Positions 11,181-22,035 of a stretch of 64,000 bases of DNA are shown piece by piece. Origin of the DNA: Costus lasius (Eukaryota; Streptophyta; Magnoliopsida; Zingiberales; Costaceae). The notes below the pieces were generated by a model that saw only the letters and a program-made list of their open reading frames with translations, was not told where the DNA came from and did no database searches. The translations under genes were made by a program, and so were the position numbers. The DNA lies in contig CM050452.1 in assembly GCA_027563935.2 (NCBI GenBank), forward strand, positions 33,488,850 through 33,552,849, written 5' to 3'. The first letter of the stretch is position 1; the number at the start of each line of letters is the position of its first letter.

Positions 11181-13003
11181 GGTGTTCGTTGCTGCAGGTA
11201 TCTACAACAATGCAAGAACAGCAAGGTCAGTATCAATGTTAAGAATCAATCAGGACTTAAGAAAGATTCTTTTTCTCACTATTTTATCTGGCTGAAAAAT
11301 CCAGCAAAACAGCCCGAAAGAGTAGAACTCTTTTAGTGAGATGGGATCCAGATTTCATACTTGGTCTCCGCGTCCCGCTCAGGCGAGATAAGATGCACAG
11401 AGAGTACAAGCACTAATCTCTGGTAGGCTGCCCTAGCCAATCGCCAACCCGTGCGATTCCCCTTCATCTGGGCAATCCAGCAAACTGTGCCAACTGAGTT
11501 GGTACAACACAATCTCTGACCCCACAGATGGCTGCCTCCATGCGCTACCATATGCGCCACATATGTAGCCTACATGGTCAAGCTGACCCGACCTACTCCC
11601 TGGACCACCACGTGCTATGCTGAGCAACGAGAAGCGATAAATCTCTTCTCTGTAACACGCAGGTGTAATCCCGCACCGTCTGAAGATAGATGGACGTGCC
11701 CACTGAGTGGGTACAACACGGCTCCAACGATAATCAGAACAGTGAGGTTTCGCGTCAGAAGGCTTACGAGCTTGATATTTTAGCGTTGGATTTTAACGGT
11801 CTTTTATCTTCTTCACTATCATGCAATTCCTATGGTGATAGCAGAAGATAAATAAATCATGCTGTTCTACTTATTTAAACAATAAAAGAAAGCATGAATC
11901 TTATGTGGTAAAAGCCCATAGCCTAAGTAAGACCTTAATTAACTTAAGTCTTCACTTGCTTTTCTTGATGGGTCTTTTGCTGCTCATCTGGCCCAAACCA
12001 GGGCCCAAGCGCCATTTGCAGCTGAAGTGCGGCCACCAGGGAAAATGCGCCTGGTCCCAGAGTCGAACCCTGGACCTCCCACCTGGTCAAGCCACTGCTG
12101 CATGCGCCTCTGCCAAGTGTGCTCTGTGCTCTTGTCTGATTAATTTACAAATTAATCTATCTAGACAAGATTGACTCGCAGGTCAATTACATTTTATAAA
12201 TTAAATACAATGTGATACGCAGATCACAATAATTAATTTACAACTTTAAAGTCCAGGCACGCAGGCCCCAGCACAGCACACATTTAATATGGGCAGCCCA
12301 CATAAGATTAAATAAACAAGCATAGGCATCAACCAACATGTGATCCACTCAAGAAAATTAAATTTTTTTGAAAAAACCCCATAGGCATCAATTTTAATTT
12401 CCTTATTTGCCTTACAACCTTACAACGGTCCATTACTAGGGATCCACTCATCCAACCTAGTCAGATCCACTGCCCTTGCATGCACCAAGTCCTAACTGAC
12501 TTGAGTTGACCAAAGGTCAACCATGCATGCGCCAAGGGCTGAACAACCACAATGAGGTCTGGCAAGCGGGTGTGACCCCGGGCCTAACTCATGTGCGTTC
12601 ATAGGTTGTCTCAATCAGACATCGCTACACGCCTGTCTGCAGTCGACCTATAGCCATCTGGTGCTTGCGCACAGATGCTATCTGGTCAACCCATCAAGGC
12701 TGTCAGATGGTCTGATCAGACTGTCTGGATCTAACCTAGGGGATGACTTCAACCCTAATAACCCGTCTAAGGGTTTAATGCAGGGCCTTAGATCTATAAT
12801 GAGTCGCGCATGTCATAAGAAGTTTGAGAAAACAAACATATGCGCCAACATGAAAACATGCGCCTAGGAGAAATAAAAATATCTCTAACCAGCATGTAAA
12901 TTTCGCCTATCAAAACTAGCGCATGTAACATATAGATCAATGCATAGGATCACACAATGAAAGCAAACATATTAGCATGCAATAACTGGCTTTGATACCA
13001 ATT
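11181..13003 (-). other. Copia-B leader with hairpins and a tRNA-like segment
   Basis: Untranslated leader of about 1.8 kb. The palindromes CCAACTGAGTTGG (11490-11502) and CCCACTGAGTGGG (11699-11711) match those in the A leader. On the minus strand 12051-12115 reads AGGTGGGAGGTCCAGG followed by GGTTCGACTC, which resembles the 3' half of a tRNA or tRNA-derived SINE (variable loop plus B box). No protein-coding region is supported. Confidence 0.65.
12990..13001 (-). other. Copia-B primer-binding site, mutated
   Basis: The complement reads TGGTATCAAAGC. The usual TGGTATCAGAGC has one G-to-A change, which weakens pairing with initiator tRNA-Met at one base. The site lies two bases from the 5' LTR edge at 13004. 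Confidence 0.85.
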
Positions 13004-14680
13004 GAAAGTCCCCTAAAACAAGGGGGCGAAACCCTATAGGAGGCGCATATGACAATTTTGATGCAGCGGAAGGGGTTTCAAAGATCTATGCATATAATAT
13101 GTTCAACTTAAAAACGATTCTCACCATTGCCATCGCTTAGATGGTGTCTTGGAAGGAAAGGCGCAAGTGCTCCTTCTCCAAAGGTGACGCACACAATTGG
13201 TGTCGCCTACTCTTCCTTGGTGCTCCTTGTGCTAGCAAGGTTCCAAGAAGCCGTTGTCGAATGGAAGGGAAAGATCACTTTGCTTGGCCAAATTCTTCCT
13301 TCTCTTTTTCGTCAACCTCTTCACCACACGAGAGTGCAAGTGCCGAATGCCCAAGTTGGCGACGAGAGTGTGGAGAAACGAGAGATGAGGGCGCCTTAGG
13401 CGTGAACGTGAGTAGTGGTCACGAATGTGATCATGCTTTCTAAAAATAGAAAGCCACTCACTCACTTGCGATCATGGGTTTACCCCATGCGCAAACTCCT
13501 CTCAATTTGAACCACACGCTCACTTAATGAGCTGGTTCAATTTGGTTTGGTTCATAGACCAATCGACCCAAGCCATTAGTCCAGATCACATTAAACCCTA
13601 AGGCTCTTGATCTGACCGTCGATCTCTTGATGCTCCTGATCTCACTGATCTAGCATCCAATCTCTCGATCGAAGCTTACCGATCTCAAGCCCTAATCAAT
13701 CAAACATGATCAGACCAGATCTCACTTACAATCAGAGATTAAATCCCTTTAAACTGAACCCAAACAATTCAGTCCACACGATCTGACTTAAGTAAGCCAT
13801 ATCATCAAATTGTGCGACCCTGAGGGTTTCCTTTAAATGTCGGTAACGATAACTCACGTTATCACGATCAGTGAGGGGTATCTAGCAACACATCACTGTC
13901 TCCCGATATAAAGAAAAGAGTCTTCCAAGACTACACCCAAACCACAGCACAAGTGTGAATCAACTCACTAGGCATACATAATTCCTTTGCCACTGGATGT
14001 TCTTATTGGACAAGCGTGTCAAGCCTGTAACTCCAATATGATAAGTATGATTAGAACAGATGAACACAGTCACCTGGGTATGGCCATACACTTTCTCAAT
14101 CATCTCATCCAGGGGGCCCCTTTAGAACATCACACTCCTTAAACAAGGAGACGGCAATCCTTTGTCTATCACTAGTGCCCTAACCTGACTCAAGCTCACC
14201 ATCCAAGATAGTCTATAACCATTATGTTTCAAATGATATTGAACTACCTCAAAACAATGACAATCATCATTTAGAAACACAAGTGATCTCAAGTCAGAGG
14301 AAATGTGCCACTTGTCGCATTCAAGGATTATTCACATTGTGACAAGCAATTGAATATCCTAGTAGGGTCTGTCTAGTACATCCAATGTACCCATGAGTCT
14401 ACATCTTATTCCATGCTTGAAGCATCCTATAAGATTAGAACACATATTAGTCTTAACCATATCAAGGCTGTCTCATGTTCACCAAGATATCTCGACTAAG
14501 GACAAAACTGCATGTCAGCCCAGCTGAACAGCTTTGAGACATTATTCAGAAGTACAATTATTGCAGCAGACAATATAACAACCTGAATAACAACCATGCC
14601 TTTATAAACATAAGAGTTTATACATGATACTGATACAATCCCAAGGCCTCAAACATTAGCCTTAAGGGCATACCCCAACA
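13004..14680 (-). repeat. Copia-B 5' LTR (1677 bp)
   Basis: Plus-strand edges are TGAAAGTCCCC and CATACCCCAACA. It matches the 3' LTR piece at 6450-7272 closely. The flank at 14681 starts CGACC, which is the expected target duplication; its partner lies left of the window. Confidence 0.92.
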
Positions 14681-14948
14681 CGACCATATCAAGCTTGATT
14701 GCCTTCTAACGCGAAACCTCACTGTTCTGACTATCGTTGGGGCCGTGTTGTACCCACTCAGTGGGCACGCCCAGCTATCTTCAGACGGTGCAGGATTACA
14801 CCTACATGCTACAGAGAAGGGATTTATCGCTTCTCGTTGCTCAGCATAGCACGTGGTGGTCCAGGAAGTAGGTCAGGTCAGCTTGACCATATAGGCTACA
14901 TATTGAGCATATGATAGCTATATGGAGGCAGCCATCTAAGTAATCAGA
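14681..14948 (+). mobile_element. Copia-C leader fragment, left piece
   Basis: Forward-oriented leader of a further Copia element, matching 17788-18056 in Copia-D and 52180-52445 in Copia-G. It contains the hairpin CCCACTCAGTGGG at 14753-14765. Copia-B inserted on its left and Copia-D on its right. The last five bases TCAGA (14944-14948) are D's target duplication. It continues at 34748. C's own 5' LTR must lie left of the window. Confidence 0.85.
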
Positions 14949-16576
14949 TGTTGGGGTATGCCCTTAAGGCTAATGTTTGAGGCCTTGGGCTGTTATCAGT
15001 ATCATGTATAAACTATGTATATGTTTATAAAGGCAATTGTTGTTATTCAGATTGTTGCATTATCTGCTGCTGTATGTATACTTCTGAATAATGTCTCATT
15101 GGTGTTTCAGCTTGGCTGACATGCAGTATTGTCTTTAGTCGAGATATCTTGGTGAACATGAGACAGCCTTGATATGATTGAGACAAATATGTGTTCTAAT
15201 CTTATAGGATGCTTCGAGCATGGAATAAGATTTAGACGCATAGGTGCATTGGATGTACTGGACTGACCCTACTTAGGATATTCAATTGTTTGTCACAATG
15301 TGAATAAATCCTTATAAGCAAGCAAGTGGTATACTCCCTCTGACTTGAGATCACTTGTGTTTCTAAATGATGATTGGCATTGTTTTGAGGTAGTTCAATA
15401 TCATTTGAAAGATAATGGTTAAGGATTATCTTGGATGGTGGGCATGACTCATGTTAGAACACTGGTGATAGATATAGGATTGCCTCTCCTAGTTGGAGTG
15501 TGATGTTCTAAAGGGCCCCCTGGATGAGATGGTTGAGAAAGTGTATGGCCATACCCAGATGACTATGTTCATCTGATCTAACCATTCTCATCATGTTGGA
15601 ATTATAGGCTTGACAGGCTTGTCCAATAAGAACGTCCAGTGGCAAAGGGAACATGTATGCCGAGTGAATTGGATTCACACTTGTGCTATGGTTTGGGTGT
15701 AGTCTTGGAAGTCTCTTTCCTTCATATCGGGAGACAGTGATGTGTTGCTAGATACCCCTCTCTGATCGTGATAACGTAAGTTATCATTACCGACATTGAA
15801 GGAAACCCTTAGGGTCGCACAATTTGATGATATGGCTTACTTGTGTCAGATCGTGTGGACTGAATTGTTCTGGTTCAGTTTAAAGGAATTTAAACTCTGA
15901 TTGGAAGTGAGATATGGTCTGATCATGTTTGATTGATTAGGGCTTGAGATCGGTAAGCTTCGATCGAGAGAATTGATGCTTGATCATAGAGATCAAGAGG
16001 GTCGAGAGATGTGTGGTTAGATCTTGAACCATTTGGTTTAAAGAGATCAAGACCATGGTGGGTTCGATTTGGTCTTTGAACCAAAAGGAATTGAACCGGT
16101 TCACTTGGTGAACGCATGGTTCAATTGAGAGAGGAGTTATTGATGGCTTTAAGTGGAGTTAAACATGGGGTTATGGACTTACTATTTTTGGAAGCCGTTT
16201 TCTTTGAGAAAACGCCCCCACGTTCGAACGCCTATCTCTCTCTCGCCCCCTCTCCTCTCGTGTGGATGAGCTTCACGACAAGAGGAAGTTCGGCCAGCAA
16301 AAGGGAAAAAGACATCTCCTCAAACACGATCTAGGACTCCTTGGATCTTTGCTAGCACAAGGAATACAAGGAAGAAGTCATCATCTTCTTGTGTGCGATT
16401 TCCTTTGGAGAAGAGCCGCTCACCCTTTCTTCTTCCAAGTCGCCACTCGATCAATGGCAATGGTAATGCATTTTTTATGTTTGCTCATATTATCTTGCCT
16501 CTCGATCCTATCAAACCTAGTTTTTCGCCTATGCAAGATCTCCTAGATGCGCATGTGAACTAGGGTTTGACCTTCA
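14949..16576 (+). repeat. Copia-D 5' LTR (1628 bp)
   Basis: Runs from TGTTGGGGTATGCC to TTTGACCTTCA. Its end is fixed by the primer-binding site two bases downstream and by the identical length of the 3' LTR. It contains the conserved palindrome GATAAC-GTAA-GTTATC at 15770-15785. Confidence 0.95.
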
Positions 16577-18388
16577 ATTGGTATCAGAGCTAGGGTTTTT
16601 GGCTTGATATATATGATCGCCATCTTGTTGTGATCCATGTTTGTTTTATGCGTTGGATAGATCTTCATGATGTCATGCGAAAATACATGCTATATGTTAG
16701 ATGTAAGCTTGCGCATGTAATGTTTGTTTGCGCTCTTCATGATAGTTTTCAACCAAAATATTATCATGCGCGCCCCCTCATTTAGATCTATCTAAGCGCC
16801 TGCTTTAAACTCTTAGACGGGTTAACAGGGTTGAAGTCGTTAGTCAAGTCTGGACCCAACAGCCTAATCAGACCATCTGACAGCCTAGATGGGTCGACCA
16901 GATAGCACCTGTGCGCAAGCATAACAGGTGGCTATAGGTCGACTGCAGAAGGGCGTGTAGCGATGTCTGATTGAGGCGCCTAGTGAACGATCATGATTTA
17001 GGCCCGGGGTCACACCCGCTTGCCAGAAATCATGTGGGACGTTCAGCCCTTAAGGCATGCATAGTTGACCATCAGGTCGACGCAAGTCAGTTATGACTGG
17101 GTGCATGCAAGGGCAGTGGGTCTGACTTGGTCTGATGAGTGGATGCCTGTTAATGGACCGTTGTAAGGTAGTAGGGCACATAAGGAAATAAAATTGATGC
17201 CATGGGTATTTCAAAAATTTTATTTTCTGTTTGGATCACATGTATGCATGTTTGACATGTTCATTGGGTGTTTATTTAATCTTATGTGGGCTGCCCTTAT
17301 TTTTTTTGGTGTGCTGTGCTGGGGCCTGCGTGCCTGGAATTAATTTATAAATTTTACTGTGATCTGCGAATCACACTTTAATATATGAAAATGTATATTT
17401 GACCTGCGAGTCAAACCATGTTTAGATAGATTAAAATGTAATTTGATCAGACATGAGCACAGAGCACACATGGCAGAGGCGCTTGCAGTTAGTGGCTTCA
17501 CCAGGTGGGAGGTCTAGAGTTCGACTCTAGAACAGGCACATACTGCCTGCAGGGCGCTTTGGCACGAGCTGGGCCAGATGAAATGTAAAAGACCCATAAA
17601 GAGCTCACGTGAAGACTTTTGTAAAACTAGGGTTTTACTTAGGCTTTTATGGGCATTTACCACATAAGATAATTGTGCTTTCTACTTATTGTTTTAAGTA
17701 ATATTAGCACATGAATGTTTATATTCTTCTGCTATCACTATAGAATTTGCATGATAGTAAGAAGATAAAAGGACCGTTAAAATCCAACGACCATATCAAG
17801 CTTGATTGCCTTCTGACGCGAAAGCTCACTGTTCTGACTATCGTTGGGGCCGTGTTGTACCCACTCAGTGGGCACGCCCAGCTATCTTCAGACGGTGTGC
17901 GATTACATCTACATGCTACAGAGAAGGGATTTATCTCTTCTCGTTGCTCAGCATAGCATGTGATGGTCCAGGGAGTAGGTCAGGTCAGCTTGACCATATA
18001 GGCTACATATTGAGCATATGATAGTTGTATGGAGGCAGCCATCTGAGGAATCAGAGACTGTGTTGTACCAACTCAGTTGGCACGGTCTTCTGGATTGCCT
18101 AGATGAAGGGGAATCGCACGGGTTGGCGATTGGCATGGATAGCCTACCAGTGACTAGTGCTTGAACTCTCTGTGCATCTTATCTCGCCTGAGCGGGACGC
18201 GGAGATCAAGTATGAAATCTGGATCCCATCTCACTAAAAGAGTTTCACTCTTTCGGGCTGTTTTATTGGATTTTTCAGTCAGACAAAATAGTGAGAAAAG
18301 AATCACTCTTAAGTCCTGGAATGATTCTAACATGGATACTGACCTTGTTGTTCTTGCCATGTTGTAGATTCTTGCAGCAACGAACACC
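16577..18388 (+). other. Copia-D leader with two hairpins and a tRNA-like segment
   Basis: Untranslated leader of about 1.8 kb. The hairpins are CCCACTCAGTGGG (17860-17872) and CCAACTCAGTTGG (18068-18080), both with loop CTCAG. The segment at 17491-17531 carries AGGTGGGAGGTCTAGAG, then GTTCGAC, then CTCTAGA. This forms a seven-pair stem (TCTAGAG/CTCTAGA) around TTCGA and looks like a tRNA T-arm. No gene is supported here; the short open frames near 17747-18021 fall inside conserved structured leader. Confidence 0.65.
16579..16590 (+). other. Copia-D primer-binding site
   Basis: TGGTATCAGAGC, a perfect match to the plant initiator tRNA-Met site, two bases after the LTR. Confidence 0.95.
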
Positions 18389-18534
18389 ACAGGGCTCAAT
18401 TTGCGATCCATATTGGAAAAGGAGAAGTTTGCTAGGCCAAACTTCTCAGACTGGTACAGACAGCTTAAGATTGTGCTTAAAGCTGAGAGGAAGCTGTATG
18501 TCCTTGAGTCGGCAATACCGGCTCAACCCGCTGC
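18389..18534 (+). pseudogene. Copia-D gag, N-terminal piece before Gypsy-1
   Basis: Encodes the gag N-terminus homologous to residues 1-49 of Copia-B. The usual ATG-AGC start is replaced by ACA-GGG, and an upstream TAG (18365-18367) leaves no in-frame ATG. The frame is cut by Gypsy-1 at 18535 and continues in phase at 30209 once one copy of the duplication GCTGC is discounted. This split exon-like piece cannot be translated normally. Confidence 0.85.
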
Positions 18535-21500
18535 TGTAACATCCCTCAGAATCACACTCCACACGCATACAAGTAAAATACGGGGTTTCAAAAATTTTTT
18601 ACTCTTCCATTAAAACACAAGAAGAAAGCGGCATCGAAGGACATTACTACGGAACAGAAAACCGCACAGAACTGAATAGGATCGATTACTAGGAAATAGA
18701 AATCCGGAAATCCAGAAAAAATCCGGCAGCAAGTATTCTAAACTACTGCTGCACAGACACACATATCTTGTAACAACAACAAACGTCCACACTACACATA
18801 TGTGGAATTTCAGAAATATACAGAACTGATTATTCAGATACTAAAATAAACAACACAAATTCGGTTACACATCTCAAATCGGACATTTCAAAATAAGAAC
18901 CAATTCAATAAAAGAATCCAAGACTTGTATCCAATAATTTAAACGAAACAACTATAATATAATATCCTGAAAACAGGCATAAGCCCTCAGGAGATAAAAC
19001 ATGTCATATAGGTCATAATAAATTAGGCACGCAGGCCTGATAAATCTTTAGAAGACTATTCTTAGAAATGACATCAAACATTAGCGTCATATTAGCTGTA
19101 GCAATTACTGTCTTGATGTCTCACCTGAAAACATTTAAACAACGGAGGTGAGCTAAAAAGCTCAGTGAGTAAAAGACACTAAAAGTCATCCATAGTACAC
19201 ATCAAAAATATCATACTTAAGTTGAAATTCTTTTTATTTAACAGATAAGATAAATCAACTTAACATGCATGCTCATATCAGAAACAAACACAATCAAATA
19301 CAGATACTTGTAACAATAGGCATCAAACAGGTAGGATATGAATATACCAACCCATACCAACTAACCACACCGCCTAATACATCTAAATACAGATCGAAAC
19401 AGAACTACAGAAATCAGAACTGACAGACAGAAAATCAGAATTTTCAGAGTCCAAACGGATAGTCTACATCGGAAACAGAAAGGCCACAGAAGGCCTGAAG
19501 ACCACAGAAGGTCTGACCCCACCTCTGCCGAGGACGAGACAATGCATGCATATCAGAAACAGAATGGTAGAGGAGATATCAGTGGGTGGCCCCCGTCTTG
19601 TCAGGACGTGGCACTCTGGTCTCCAATACCCAGAACAGAATGGTAGAGGAGGTATCAGTGGGTGGCCCCCGTCTTGTTAGGACGTGGCACTCTGGCCTCC
19701 AATACCCAGAACTGAATGGTAGAGGAGGTATCAGTGGGTGGCCCCCGTCTTGTTAGGACGTGGCACTCTGGCCTCCAAAACCCAGAACTGAATGGTAGAG
19801 GAGGTATCAGTGGGTGGCCCCCGTCTTGTTAGGACGTGGCACTCTGGCCTCCAAAACCCAGAACTGAATGGTAGAGGAGGTATCAGTGGGTGGCCCCCGT
19901 CTTGTTAGGACGTGGCACTCTGGCCTCCAAAACCCAGAACTGAATGGTAGAGGAGGTATCAGTGGGTGGCCCCCGTCTTGTTAGGACGTGGCACTCTGGC
20001 CTCCAATACCCAGAACAGAAATAGTGTCTCAAGGGTCGTAGTAGACTATCAGCACCATTACAGCGCCACAGAAGGAGGGTAAGGACACGGAAGAGTGCTA
20101 CACTAGGGCATAATTTTACAGAACAGATTATACTGAAACGGAGGAGTAGGACTAACCACTACTAAATTCTTACATCATGCCCAAAGTCTAACAAACCAGA
20201 AAATGACACACCCCAATATCCAGTCCTTAAACACAGAACAGAAATTATATGAGTGAATTCCTTACAACTAACCTTAATTCATGTCAAACCATTCTATGTT
20301 CTCACAAATGTTTTAACACATTCAAGGTTTTCAGAAACTTCACAACATATAAACAGAACAGAAAATATCCACATAACAAACAATTAAATACAGAACAGAA
20401 ATTATTCATATAACAAACATTTAAATACAGAACAGAAATTATTCATGAAATAATCTCCTCAAAATTCCTAAAACCGTGAGCTATAAAATTACTGTAAGGG
20501 GCGCCACTTTCAGAACCTTAACAGAACGTACAAATTTCATGTAATTAATTTCAGTCCCCCACTACAGATAATTTTAATTACACGTTTGTGAAGAAAATTG
20601 ACAAAAGCCCCAAAATTGGCTCGAACCATGATTTTCAAAAATTCCTAAGTTCTTAGTTAAATCCCCAATTTTGTTTTCTCTAAAATTTCTCATCAAGCAA
20701 ATAAATTTTAGAAGAACTACAGACCACAATTTAAGAGATTAAACCATACAGGATAAATTTTTCTCACAAGGGAATTTTCGTCTAACCAAAACATAGCAGA
20801 TTTATATTGTCAGATTGCAAGATATATTTTTGGTCCAATTTCGAACCAAAGCTAGTCAATATTGTATTCAAAATGAAGCTCTCTGAATCTAGTTTCCAAT
20901 AAAACTGGTTTCACAAGATTTCGAATTTTAGACAGGAAGATATAAGGGTTCGAACATAGGAAGGTCAGAATTTCAGATTTCAAGAAAACAGATTCATATA
21001 TCAGACTTGCGACATTTATTTCAGATCCAATAACTAATCGAAAATAGGCGTTATGGGAGTCAAAATAAAGCTCTTCGAGCCTACGGTCTAATAAAACTGA
21101 TTTGACAAGATTTCGAGCTATACCTAGGGAGATATGATGGTTCGAACACATAAAGGTCGAAATCCAGAATTTCAGAAAACTGATTTTGTACAGCTGGATT
21201 GCAATACAGATTGAAATACGAATACAGCTCGGATATGGTCGATATCAGATTCAAATTAAAGCCGAATGTATCTAGTTTCATACAAAATTTATTTCGTGCG
21301 ATTTGGATCTATAGACCATGAGATATTGGGGTTATAGTACACAAAGGTCAGATTAACGAATGCAGATTTCAGCAGAACAGGATTTTAAAACCCTATAATT
21401 ATTTGAATTCAACCCCATACGAATAATCATGGCAAATAACGAATTTTAATTCGGATTAGACTCCTTAGGATCGAATTACTCACCAGAAAAATCGCCCACA

Positions 21501-22006
21501 GAGAAAACGCCAAAACAGGGGATCAGGGGTCTCCAGAAAGTTCGTCCACCACCAGTCTGCCACCACCAGCGTCAGAAATTTTGCAGGAGCGCCAAGCACA
21601 GTGAGGGGCGACAACACAGGCGGCTAGGGCAAGAAACAAACCAAAAATCGTGAGGGAGAGGAGCTCTCACGAATTTTCCCCCTTTTTTTTTTTTCTATTT
21701 TCACCCCAAACGGATCCAAGATCCAATAGCCCAATTAACTTAAGTGGAAATCGGCTTTAATGGGCTTACCTGGGCTTAACCACCATGCGCCACTCCAATA
21801 ACACAGAAATATGCGCCACCATGGTGGAAGAATTCCAGGAGCAAATAGTCAAGGTTGAGGGTTCGAAGCCCCAACAAAAATAATTATTTTTGCCCTGTAG
21901 GGAAAAGTCCTACAATTAGGCAAAAATCCCAAAATTTTAACCGATAAAAATACAGAAACTGAATTTCTAACCTTAAATCATAATTCAGAAAATCAAGGGC
22001 GTTACA
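18535..22006 (-). repeat. Gypsy-1 3' LTR (3472 bp)
   Basis: Plus-strand edges are TGTAACATCCC and GGGCGTTACA. The polypurine tract abuts the right edge, which makes this the 3' LTR. It contains six tandem 76-bp units at 19563-20018. Near the right edge (21863-21888) is GGTTGAGGGTTCGAAGCC, a B-box-like tRNA promoter sequence on the plus strand. Confidence 0.96.
19563..20018. repeat. Six tandem 76-bp units with ABRE-like motif, 3' LTR
   Basis: Units start at 19563, 19639, 19715, 19791, 19867 and 19943, an exact 76-bp period. Each contains GTGGCCCCCGTCTTGT followed by GACGTGGCACTCTGG. GACGTGGC matches the plant ABRE/G-box type of bZIP binding site. The array is identical in copy number in the other LTR. 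An enhancer role in the LTR is inferred. Confidence 0.9.
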
Positions 22007-22020
22007 TCCTCCCCCCCTTA
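22007..22020 (-). other. Gypsy-1 polypurine tract
   Basis: The complement is TAAGGGGGGGAGGA, directly beside the LTR edge at 22006. It is the plus-strand primer site and fixes the element's orientation as minus. Confidence 0.93.
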
Positions 22021-22035
22021 TAGAGCTTTAGTCCT

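Larger units (their letters stand above)
6450..14680 (-). mobile_element. Copia-B: nearly complete Ty1/copia retrotransposon
   Basis: Minus-strand element with a truncated 3' LTR (6450-7272), polypurine tract, one long gag-pol frame with a single nonsense codon, a 1.8-kb leader, primer-binding site and full 5' LTR (13004-14680). It sits in the leader of Copia-C: the right flank CGACCATATC continues the sequence seen uninterrupted in Copia-D at 17788. The two LTRs differ at about 5 of 823 comparable positions by eye, so the insertion is recent. The outer part of the 3' LTR is missing because Copia-A appears to have inserted there. Confidence 0.92.

Noticed and set aside
17491..17536. A functional tRNA gene
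   Set aside because: Only a T-arm/variable-loop-like part is convincing. I find no acceptor stem or complete cloverleaf.
18610..18792. Repeated 60-residue frame in both Gypsy-1 LTRs (also 26807-26989)
   Set aside because: The two copies are identical because the LTRs are nearly identical. It has no domain and no start context; it is a chance frame.
19563..20018. Regular 76-bp repeats as a possible CRISPR array
   Set aside because: The units are directly adjacent with no unique spacers, they lie in an LTR, and the DNA is eukaryotic.
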